In this document: in pieces, positions 36,934 to 46,838 of the stretch
Layout of the letters: each line of letters starts with the position of its first letter
Position numbering within the stretch: position 1 is the stretch's first letter
Origin: Gymnogyps californianus
Taxonomy: Eukaryota > Chordata > Aves > Accipitriformes > Cathartidae
Length of the DNA stretch: 64,000 nucleotides
NCBI RefSeq assembly: GCF_018139145.2
Contig: NC_059478.1
Location: 10,044,001 to 10,108,000 of the forward strand
Reading direction: 5' to 3'
Position numbers and translations under genes: made by a program
Notes under the pieces: model-generated
Seen by the model: the letters and a program-made list of their open reading frames with translations, nothing else
What the model was told of the DNA's origin: nothing
Database searches by the model: none

Positions 36934-37164
36934 TTGGAAAAAGTGAGGGATTGCCCGAAGTTGTATGCTATCAAATTTAGAAAAGAGACTGCTGGAGGAA
37001 TGGTGCAGTGCTGGGTAGGAAGTTGTAATGGCAAGAAGAGCAGTGTAGTAGGATATACATTCGATAGCAGCGTTATGGAGGTTGGAGACCATCAGAAGAA
37101 ATTACGAAGTGCTGTACTTGAAAGTAGACACATCTGCTCTGAGGTTTTTCAGGCAGGTTTCTAA
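36934..37164 (+). pseudogene. Possible THAP zinc-finger remnant
   Basis: A 76-codon open frame whose second half begins MVQCWVGSCNGKK and ends RHICSEVFQAGF. THAP domains start near a Met with C-x(2-4)-C, then 35-50 residues, then C-x2-H followed by F. Here C-x4-C is present, the next Cys follows 36 residues later, and the CSEHF-like signature reads CSEVF, so the zinc-binding His is Val. The invariant Trp and the AVP(F)-like tail are not seen. If real, it is a decayed single domain, from a THAP gene or a P-element-like DNA transposon, and could not bind zinc normally. The frame ends at a stop right after the signature. The resemblance could also be chance. Confidence 0.25.
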
Positions 37165-40100
37165 ATAACTTTTATTAACCCTAAATCTCTTAAAAGATTA
37201 TGACATAAATTACTCTTTTGTAGTACAGGTATTCTAGCCTGTCCCATCCTGTCATGTGTTGGCTGCGATAAGCAAGAGTCTCTTCAGACTTCTAAAATGC
37301 TACCAGATTAAGAATAAACATGTTGCTAAATAATAGTAAGTTTATCATAGGTAATAGGCAGCAAGGGTGAACATCTTAAGATATAGCTACACCAAAACCT
37401 ATAAAACTCTAATCATATAGCTGAGATTTTAATAAAAAATGAGTAAAACTGGCACAAAGTGCCCTGAGAGGAGAGTAGGAAAGTAGCGGGTTGAACAGTT
37501 AAACTGAGTCTTTCAACCACCTGTATAAAATACTTTGGGCATGTATGCCAGCAGCCAGTGCAGCATTTCCAGGGAGCAGCTTTTGGAATCTGCTGCATTT
37601 CATCTAATTTAACAGATGAAACTTTTGATGTGGAAATAGTGGGAAAGTTTACATTCTCCTAAAGGAATTAAATTTTACTTTGGGAAATATGATATAAATA
37701 CTTGACAGATCGAATTCAGTTTAGTCAGTTCCCAGAACACTGATTGGTGGAAACTCAGTGAGATGTTGGACTGCAGCTAAACAATTTCAATTATTCAATT
37801 CCTAGCCTAACAAACAATCCTGTTAAAAAGCGGCTCTTTCAAACAGACTTTATAGGTAATGATAGTGGCTGAAACAATAGCCTCACTGCTTCAGGAAGGT
37901 GTTAATGCACCGTACAAAAAAATCAGCAAACAGCCTTTGATAGAATGGACTGTTTAAATGCAAATTTTATTCTACTTATTAAAAATAATTCATAGAATCA
38001 AACAATAGTTAAGGTCCCTTTATGATTCCAAGATGAAGTCAGACAGCAGTATACCAACATGAAGAACACTGATTGTTTATGATTAAACATAAAGTCAAGT
38101 TTTGAAAAACAAAGTCAATGTATAGCATGCATATCAATGCTACTAGCAGTGCTATAGTCCTGTTTCTGTCTCTTGGATTTCTTTTAACTTAAATGGGAAA
38201 GTTGTAGTTCACACAGCAGGAAATCCAGATTGTACTATAAATGGGACTACATTTTTCTAAGAAGCTGCCTGTAATAACCAGTCAGGCAAACTTCCCATGG
38301 CACATCGAGAAAAACGGAATCTGTGACTGTGCAACTTGTTCAGTCCAGAATTTGGTTCTGTTATGTCCAACTAAACTATGTTACTGTGGAAAGGAAATAT
38401 ATTTGGGAATTAATAAAGGCAATTCCAGTTCTTGGTTACTGTAAGGCAGGAACGATTCTACCATTGAGATTTGAAAGGCAGGGTGCAGATGCTTATGCAA
38501 TTGCAACCTGCTAAGTGTGTGTTAAAGACCTACTCTGTATTCATGAAAACACTGAATTGTTAAGCAGAGCAAAAGCAAGTACTGCTATATATATTGAGAT
38601 CAACTCCCAAGTTGATTCTGCTAAGAGATAAAGGAAGTTCATCCATGTTGAAGGTAAAAAACGGAGAAGTTAAATGTACTTATTGTGCCTAAAAACTAAT
38701 TTGTTTGGTTTGTTCCTAAAAGAGGGCCAAGCATACTGCAGGCTTGGACATGCAATGAATAGAGCAGAGAGATCAGTAAATCTGAAGATTAGTAATACAG
38801 TAAAGGCCATTGCAGTCTACCTGAACAATTAAAATCTAATGATTTGCAGAATGGAGTCTAGAACTTCTATATACTGTACAATTATAAACAGCACTACAGC
38901 TACAAGGAACTAATGTGCAGCTGTCTGTTGTATAAGGTATCAAAACTACTGTAAGAGCTACTTGATAAAGTAAAATCAAACTGATTCCTGCTCCTGTATT
39001 GCAAGGAGTTGCCCATGCAATAGATGCGTAGATGTGAAGCAAAGAAGAACTGGATTGATATACTTATGCTATATGGATCCGCAAGGTAAACATCTCAGTA
39101 GAAGGGAGCGTAAATGTATACTGATCCTCAGGCAGTTACATAGCATTTCCCAAAGAGATCCCTCTAAACAAGTCAATTGTATGGGCTCTGAGAGGGGCAG
39201 CTATAAAAAAAATGTAACCCAGCAGTTGTAAAGTGATAAAGCAACACCATTACTCTGCACAGTTCACTACTCTTGTCTTCTCTATAAGTTTTACTCTTAA
39301 AATTTTACTGTTTTCTTTATAACACACTAGGCACAGTACTAAATGGTGGAATTTTTACTTGATATGTTGATAAGCAGCAACATATCCAGCATCTCCTTAT
39401 GGGGTTGCTGAGCAAGTATTTAATTCTGGTCCCTTTGGCTCTTCTAGTTACTGATGGACTGAATGCAGAACCTTTGCTTTTTTTCTTTCCAATTCTTGAA
39501 TAAGCCAGTCTTTTCTTGAAACATCAGTGCACCAAATACTTCACAGTAGGAGGAAAAATCATTTGCGAGAATGGAAGTGTGGCAGCTTCTTAAACCCCAG
39601 TTTCCTACTGGGGAAATAGGATTCTATTGCTGGGAGTTCTGAAAGCTCCGTATACCTTATTGACATTCCTAAATAATGAAAGATATTTGATATTTGCTTT
39701 TTGGTATCCACACAATGAGCAAACACCAAAAGCTTCACAAAAAGGACATGAAACAAAAAGAAGCTTACAGGAAGACTGGAAAAAGGTAAGTTTCAAATAT
39801 TTGATTTATTCCACGCGAGCCATATTGTTCCTTTGAAATATCATCTGATTGTTTATCACAGAATTTTTTTAATGTAAAAAAATAGCCTGTTTTAAACATT
39901 TCCTATCTTTTAATTCATGTAGGTCTTGCAGCCTAATAGTAGGCAAAATATAACCACTTTCAAACTGTTACCACTGGAAACGTTCATTTACACACTTATT
40001 TCCTCCCAAATACCTTACAAATTACTTAAGTGAAGTTCAGTGAGTCCTAGACACGTGAATAATTACAGTAAGATCTTACAGGGATTACAACTGCAACATA

Positions 40101-41323
40101 AAGTAAACCATGTATTGGTTAATTCTCTGCTGTAAGGTGGTTGGGGCTGATCTGGTTGAGTTGTATGTAGTTAAACTGCTTTATTATCAAGCTATAGGAA
40201 ATTCTATGGATTGTGAGAAATCTTTTTTCCAAGACAGAGCCAAGATTGACTTTGAACTATAGTGGTTAAATCACTTCCCTGAGCTAGAGGAAACTGGATT
40301 TCCATCCTTGTGCCAATGAATATTGATACAAAGTGGAATAGAATCAACAGGATTAAATTTAATACTTTCCATCTTGGGATGTGTGTGTGTGGTTTAAGAC
40401 AAGTACATTCCTATAACATCCAAAGGGAGAAGATAAAATGTACAGGGCTGCAGAGGATCTAAGCTTTGACTCACATACTAAGTGACAAGCATGTATATCT
40501 CTTTGTGAATCTAAAATTAATGATTTAGAAATTGATGGCTCAAGTTTCTAGCTGGAGAACTTAGAAGTCCAAATCCCACTTACCTGAAAAGAAAATTAAG
40601 ATCCTAGGAGATAAAGTTTCTTGAAAATGGTACTTACATGTGTAAGTCGCCTTATATTTGCATGGTACTCTACCTGCACGATAATTTACCTTGAAGTAAA
40701 TTTGTTGTCTAGGCATGAGACTAGAAAAGAGATGCAAAGATGGTGACTTAGAAGTCTTGAGAACTGACAGTATTTAAAGAATTTTTTTAAACTTAATGGT
40801 ACATGTCCTGAACTTAGATTTCTTTAAAATTTATTCAGAATTACAAATCACTGCTGGAGGACATTGAATCTATTCTATCAGTACTAACTCCCATAAAACA
40901 TATAATAAATTGTGAGTGCCTAGGTATTTATTTAGAATCATTTTTGTTAATGTCACACTAAGAAAGGCTATAAGAAATGAAATAGAATGCAGACACATAT
41001 ACCTAGCAGTTCAACAGGCAGTGCTATTGGCTGTAAAGAAGGATAAAATGAAATGTTGTGATTTCGTATGGAGCTTTACCACCACTTCAAGTGAAGGACA
41101 TAGACTTATTCAGCAGTTCAGGAATTCAACCACAAAGTAGGAGATGGCTGGTCAAAGTTCAGTAGGCACTCCGTATGATAAAGGAAAAGGTTAAAAAGTT
41201 ATTCTCAGGGGTGTTTAAGACTGCTATTTGTACCTTGCCTTTCCTTTTCAAAGCTCAGCAGCTCCGCAGCATCTGGAGTAGTGGCAATATAGACTGCCCT
41301 ACTCTGAAATAAATAAATAAATC
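37165..41323. other. Non-coding stretch
   Basis: No gene recognised. A strong donor-like AAAAAG|GTAAGTTT at 39786-39787 follows an open stretch (QTPKASQKGHETK...); this is discussed as a weak exon candidate. A TAGAATCA piece near 37993 is too short to call CR1. An old repeat may lie at 40530-40620. Confidence 0.55.
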
Positions 41324-41567
41324 ATGAGGGAATTTTTCAGTGCATATGGTTTGCCAGAGGAAATTGTCTCAGTCAATGGCCCACAGTTTATTTCAGAAGA
41401 ATTTGACATGTTGTTAGGTCTAAATGCAGTGAAGTATGACAAAGTTGCTTCATTTCATGAAGCATCAAATGGAGCAGTGGAACATTTTTTTTCAAACCAT
41501 TAACCAGACAATCTCACTAACAATACGTTATCAGAAAACTAGAGTCTGTTTGGTTCTCTTTTTTTTT
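41324..41567 (+). pseudogene. Ty3/gypsy retrotransposon integrase fossil
   Basis: The frame from 41324 reads MREFFSAYGLPEEIVS, then NGPQFISEEF, and later ASNGAVEHFF. These match, in order and spacing, the integrase core of Ty3/gypsy elements of the kind found in fish and reptiles: (L)R-x-(F)-x-x-(Y)GLPEEIVS-D-NGPQF-S-EF, about 30 residues, then P-x-SNG-x-xER. The catalytic second Asp before NGPQF is Val, so the enzyme is dead; the third catalytic acid (Glu of NGAVEH) is kept. A one-base gain in a T8 run then breaks the frame, and a second frame continues FQTINQTI, the expected next block. Upstream is cut by an AATA microsatellite at about 41308-41323, and no other pol domain is seen nearby. 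This is an old, isolated piece of pol. Confidence 0.8.
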
Positions 41568-43125
41568 TTTTTCCCCCTTTTTTTTGGTAAAAAACATCCC
41601 CTGTATGTCACAACAAAGGAAACAGTTAGTAGTTTTTAAATAGACCGAGAAGTCCCAAACCTTGTGCTGTTACCTTAACACAATGCTTGTGGCCTATTAC
41701 AAGCAGTAGTAACACTGTATTTACTGAGTTACCAGGCTACGCAGGGTTAGAAGCTTTTATGGCTGGAGTCACAAAATACTGGCCGCCTTGTTAAAGCTCA
41801 GCCCTTTGTGGAGTCAATGACAAAATTCTCCCTTGCACAGAGGAGAAGGGGTGGTTTTCTTCCCTTTGTCCACTCATGCAGGTATAGAAAATGCCCAAGA
41901 ATTTGAAATTCTTAGTAAAGCAAAGAGGAAGCTGAGCTGAGAACAACAAGTATAATGAGCAAATGTGTCAGACAAGTCATTTCTTACAAGGCTCTGAAAA
42001 GTTTGTTTTCCTGCTTTTTCATTCTGACCAGGGAAAGTGCATGGCATTGCTGTTAAAAGCTATCACGAAGACTAAAATGAATGAGGAATAATGATTCATA
42101 TGGAGAACAACAGGGTTTTGTTGGTGTCCTATAGGGATGAATTGCTCAACTGACAATCAAGGTATCAATACCTGACTGACTTCTCTACCACTGATTTATT
42201 ATGTGGCTATTTCTATTAGCCATACAATAAATATTTTGATGTTTTGTCTTATTCTTGGTATTATCTAATTAGATTGAATGGCAGTAAAGATTGGTTCTTA
42301 CTGTGCGCCCACATGGTACATAGTACTATGGCATCACAAAGAGCCCCTAATAATACAGTAAATAACAAAATAAAGATTAATACTCTAAGCTGTCCAAACA
42401 TGCATGCAAGGTGTGACGAAATTTTAATCAACCCACTTAGAGCTTTTTAAATTGTAAATTTGCTTGGGAAAAAATCTTGATTGAGTCTAGTAGAGCTGAG
42501 AAACTAGTTAGACTTCTGAAAATGAGAAAGTAGGCCTCAAAATGTGAACTTATAATCAATGGCTAATAAATCTTTCAGAGCTACAATTTAAAATGTGAAG
42601 TTTTATTTTATTTTCAGGCCTTCCAGTGCTTTTTAATCTCATTCTTTTGTTTTCTTTTTTGGGGTTTTACTTTACTTGTGATTGGATTTTTCCTTGTATT
42701 TTGGAATTGCTTATGACTTGCATGACTCAGCAGTGAAAGAAAAAAGTCTGTTGATCAATTTTAGAACATTGCAGGTGGGAGATTCTCATCTGGTCTAGTT
42801 TGTCATGACTACATTGAAGTGAACGAATCTGAGATAACTTATACTGAGACCTACCCCCTGTGTTTCAGAGGCAACATTTTCCTGTGTATTAAGAGGTAGA
42901 TTTGCTGAGGGGAGGGTTTCCTAGAGGCCAGCCTCCTCTGCCTTTCTCGCAGGTGTGGCACATCTGTTCCCCGTCACACAATATAGCCGCACAGCTCTGC
43001 ACAATCTCCTTTCTCCTCTGCCTTCATACCTCTCATTCACATTGTGGCTGCATCTGTCTGATGTATTGAAATCACCGAAAAGCTTAGACTATTATTAATA
43101 GCTTTTTGCTGAATGATGCTTTTGA
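41568..43125. other. Non-coding stretch
   Basis: T-rich tracts at about 41560-41586. No further pol domains are recognised. A GC-richer patch at 42900-43060 has acceptor-like CTGCCTTTCTCGCAG but no convincing exon. Confidence 0.55.
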
Positions 43126-43159
43126 AAATCATCTCAGTCTATCTGTATTCTGACTACAG

Positions 43160-43383
43160 ACAATTCGGTCAAAGAACAGTCTCTGAGTTCTTTGGGGAGA
43201 ACTATCACTGTCAAGTTCAGCACTGGTGGTAAGGTCACCAAGGAGATGGTCTTAAATGACAGTGTCATGAACTTGCCAACTGATTCTTGCCAGCTTGCTG
43301 GGGTTCTGGCCAAACCCTTCAGCATGACGGACAGCACAAGTACAGAGGAAGCCTTTGCCCTGTTGCAGCTAGAGAATGGCTGA
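43160..43383 (+). CDS. Candidate coding exon of an unidentified gene
   Basis: The frame is open from 43126, and a plausible acceptor (pyrimidine-rich tract ending GACTACAG) precedes 43160. From there it codes NSVKEQSLSSLGRTITVKF... to ...FALLQLENG and a TGA at 43381. Codon choice (GTC, AAG, ACC, GCC, CTG, GAC) is clearly more gene-like than the AT-rich surroundings. Three ends are possible: the stop at 43381, a donor GGTG|GTAAGG after 43228, or a donor ACAA|GTACAG after 43339. Both donors leave phase 1, which fits the next exon at 43739. No domain is recognised; the piece looks extracellular or beta-rich rather than membrane. It could instead be a pseudogene fragment. Confidence 0.45.
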
Positions 43384-43738
43384 TGATGAATAGAAATGAC
43401 TCCCAATACAATGCATTACATTATATTTTATAAGGACAGCCGAGCTGTCTCCAACTTACTTGCGGGCCTGAATAACTTTCCTTTAAATAGGTGTTCTTAA
43501 CAGACATTCATACCGATGAATGTATATTTTTTGCCTACAGGCTCCTATTCACCAAATATGGAGATTCTGTGTTTGCTTTGATGCTGTTTGTTTTTGTTTG
43601 TGGTTTGTTTTTCTTTTTTTTTCATACCCGTTACCTCATTATTTGTAGCAGCTTCAGCTTTTGTGCATTTAGTTCTATTGGATTGTCTGTCATGGTGCGT
43701 GATTTTAACACGTATTCCTCTCTGTATTTTGCATGTAG

Positions 43739-43854
43739 AAAAAATCCAGTTTACAGGGGCTGTTTCAAGATACACTTACTCAGGCCAAACAGTTCTAAAT
43801 TTGAATCGCAAAATTTCAAAAGAAATCCCATTCTCCATTGTTGAAGTAGTTCAG
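43739..43854 (+). CDS. Candidate internal coding exon of the same unidentified gene
   Basis: A pyrimidine-rich acceptor ending TTTTGCATGTAG is followed by 116 bases with an open frame (KIQFTGAVSRYTYSGQTVL ... PFSIVEVVQ) and a good donor, CAG|GTAAAT. The first two bases complete a codon begun in the previous exon, and the exon ends on a codon boundary. The peptide is of ordinary globular composition, unlike the L/F/I-rich chance frames around it. I do not recognise the family. Together with 43160 upstream and 44405 downstream it makes a compact plus-strand gene end. The splice signals and phases are seen; that it is transcribed is inference. Confidence 0.5.
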
Positions 43855-44404
43855 GTAAATAAACTCAGAAGAATAGATTCCTGCTGTAGGATAACATTTA
43901 AGAATTTGTAAAGAAACAGTCACAATCTTATAGTACATCTTGAACTCCGTTTAATTGAAATAATTTGTTGGGAAAAATTATGGACAGTCATATTCAGGAG
44001 ATTTATTTATAGATAACCTAATTTAATACAATGCTGAGACTAAAGCTACCCTCTCTGTTAATCTGTGGATGTAATCTTCGTTAATATTAAAGAGTTGTGT
44101 GTGCATGAACCAAGGATGGTATCCCTGAGTGCTTAATTGCTGTATTCAAAATAATTCTCCTTACAAAGGATTTAATATTAGGATTGTTCAGAATTATATA
44201 TGGCTTGACTTTAGCAAATAACGTTGGATATTACTTGGTTGTTATTTAGAAAAGGAAAGTTACAAGAAGTGGTTGAATAAATAAAAGACAGTCATTATAT
44301 GTGTAGGATCCCTGTTAGCTTCCTTCCTTGCAATATTCTCTAAACTTACGCTAGTGTATGCTGTGGAAGAATCAGGTTACCCATGGTTTTTCTATTTTTT
44401 TCAG

Positions 44405-44419
44405 GAATTAGAGTTTTAA
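44405..44419 (+). CDS. Candidate terminal exon, last four codons
   Basis: A long pyrimidine tract ending TCTATTTTTTTCAG precedes GAA TTA GAG TTT TAA. Joined in phase 0 to the exon ending at 43854, this adds ELEF and a stop. The 3' untranslated region would then run into the CR1 fragment at 44451. Acceptor strength is good, but a four-codon tail is weak evidence. Confidence 0.3.
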   Translation, partial: ELEF

Positions 44420-44450
44420 GGATTTCTTGTTATTCTCCAACACTGAAAAG

Positions 44451-44600
44451 TCAGAAGATAATTCAGGTCGGAAAGGACCTCTCATCCAAGCCCTTGCTCA
44501 AAGCATGGTCAGCTATGGGTTCAGACTAGGTTTCCTGGGACTTTATCCAGACAGATTTGGAAAACTTCCAAGGATGGAGACTGTAACAGTATACACAGAA
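44451..44600 (-). mobile_element. CR1 LINE 3'-end fragment
   Basis: CAGGTCGGAAAGGACCTCTC, CCCTTGCTCAAAGCATGGTCAG, TCCAGACAGATTTGGAAAAC and TTCCAAGGATGGAGACTG follow the reverse strand of the avian CR1 3' region in order. Truncated and diverged. The right end is uncertain. Confidence 0.75.
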
Positions 44601-46415
44601 ATGTCCAGATGACAGTAATTTCCGTATGATAAATATATGCTCTGACTGCTACAGACTCCCTAGATTAACTGTGCCTTTGGAGCCCCACCCTGAAAGGTTC
44701 TTGCCTGCTCTGAGGCAGGTCTGTTGGAAAGTGGTTAGAATTTACATCAGACAGTGTCTCCTAGGTGCTACAGGTTATGTGAGCAGTGTGAAATACTGGC
44801 TACTTAGCTGGATCCTCTCAGCTAATGGTCAAGGATGTGGTTGTACTGAAATGGGAGGAATTAGACATCTTTATTCCCATTAAAGATCAGGTCAATTAGC
44901 ATGTGGTTAGGCTTTTAAGTCAAGAATTACATGCAATTTAGCAAAGTGCCAAGTGATTGAATTGATTGGGTTTGGCACTTAAACTGCCCGGAGGAAGAGA
45001 TTACTTTCTTATGTGCCTGATGAGGGCATATTATACTTGGCAAGCAAATGTCAGTACTATTATAACTACCAAAACAATCCTTACACAGAAGATGTTTATA
45101 AAATATATTTACATTAATGCTAATAACAGTAAAAATTAGGATATTGATGAATAGAAGCTCCATCTGTAACTGTAAAACAGTAGCTATATAGATTGGCACT
45201 AGTTCAGCTATCTTCAGAAATTTTAGTCCTTTCATTAAGGATGCCAGAAGCGGCCTCAGGAGAAATATTTACATTTTTATTTCAGAGCAAGATAGCCTTG
45301 CATTGAAGATGCTTTTGTTCCCACTGAAGTGTGAGGAGCAGCAGAAGTTATTTAAATTTGCTCATTTCTAGAAATGAAATACCTGATTATATTGGAGATA
45401 TTTTAAGCTCTTATTAGCATAAGTTTCAAAGCTAAACGTTTCAGTACTGGGTTCTGCAAATCTTAATCTGTGTATCTTCATCCTCTTACTGCTTAACTTG
45501 ATAGAGATCCGGGACAAACATTTGTCTCATTTACAGTAATGGAGTTCACTACTGTTTGTTTTATAGGAAACTAGCAAAACCCTAGTATAGCATCCAGAAA
45601 GCAAGTTAAACAGTTAGAAATAATAAAAAAATGAAAATGCCTACTATGTGCTGCATTGGAAAGATACAGAGCAATGGTGTAATATTCTGACTGGATTATG
45701 AATAGCAGACATCATAGTGCATTATTGCAAAGACTGGTCTTTGAAGCAACTATGGATTTTTCAAGCTCTGTTTATTTTGCTTTTTCATAAGCTAAGGTTT
45801 AGCTCTTATGTTTTCATAAAGGAAGCTGCAGTCCACTTGGAAGTAAATAAAATTACAAAATAATGTTTTCTACGAGAGGAAGAAAGCAGGAATGTAATCA
45901 CCAGTACCTGAAACACATATACCCTGTGTTTTTCAGCAGATGTGCTACTGAATAGAATGGCCAGACATTAGCATTTTTAACGTCTTCTAACAGCATATGA
46001 CAAATGTGTCATGAATAATTAGATATTACTAACTACTGAACAGCGCTTAATTCACTTACTTGCTGGTACATTTGCCCTTTCTATCTGACAGCTCAAGTTG
46101 AATAAATGCTATCTCTGGCTCTGAACCACCAGCTGTATAGGGCAGAAAGGTCAGTCTTTCACATCATAGAGTGAAAGCTCTTTACACTGAATAGTAATGC
46201 AGCTCCTGAGTCTGTACTATTTGAACGAAACTGCCTGGATGGTCAGTGGTGTGAACTGGTACTGGACTTTGCTCTCTGATTAGATGGTGTGCTAGCCTCA
46301 TGGTTTCAACGCAGATGAGGCATGAATTAACTTCAGTGAACTGAGAAAAGAGTTTGTCAAGGTATACATCACTATCTATATGTCAAGAAACTACTTACAT
46401 ATTAAACAATGCAAC
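44601..46415. other. Non-coding stretch
   Basis: No gene or RNA recognised. The frames at 44626 and 44927 are without recognisable features. Confidence 0.6.
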
Positions 46416-46466
46416 GGCCAGGTCCTCAGCTAATGAAAACTCCATTTCATTGAAGTAAAAAATGTC
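46416..46466. repeat. Old palindromic-type repeat (partial)
   Basis: GGCCAGGTCCTCAGC, then GAAAACTCCATTTCATTGAAGT, is the same motif order as the repeat at 23621-23706. Diverged half copy. Confidence 0.4.
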
Positions 46467-46760
46467 TGCTATTTTCTGCTACCTATAGACTTAGTTGACT
46501 GCATTGTTTGGAAGAGTGTACTGCACTTCAAATATAGTGGATATGTGTGTGTTTCTAAAGATTTTGCTGCATTTGTTTTAAATTTGTAAGGTCAGGTATA
46601 CAACACTGTGCTGGCTTAGAATATTCTTCACACATATCTGTAAGGCTGCACTAGCCAATAAAATCAAATTTACAGCTGGAATAGTATTGATTACCTTAGC
46701 ATCCTTTGCCAATGTTGTCAACAATTTACACTTTAGGCAGAAAATAAGGTCACACTAAGG

Positions 46761-46838
46761 GCCAAGACCCTACTCCAAATGCCATTGAAATCAATGGAAA
46801 CTTTCACACTGACTGCAGAATACTTAAAGGTCAGGCTC
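46761..46838. repeat. Old palindromic-core repeat fragment
   Basis: GCCATTGAAATCAATGGAAA is a near-palindrome and sits in GGGCCAAGACCCTACTCC ... AAGGTCAGGCTCTG, the kind of flanks seen in other copies of these old repeats. Confidence 0.4.

Noticed and set aside
37990..38030. CATAGAATCA followed by AGTTAAGGTCCC as a CR1 end
   Set aside because: Suggestive but too short and diverged to call.
42600..42720. Acceptor-like TTTTATTTTCAG followed by a hydrophobic open stretch
   Set aside because: T-rich DNA translates as hydrophobic residues by default; no donor and an early stop.
43134..43406. 90-codon minus-strand frame opposite the candidate exon
   Set aside because: Mirror of the coding-like plus-strand exon; the plus strand has the splice signals.
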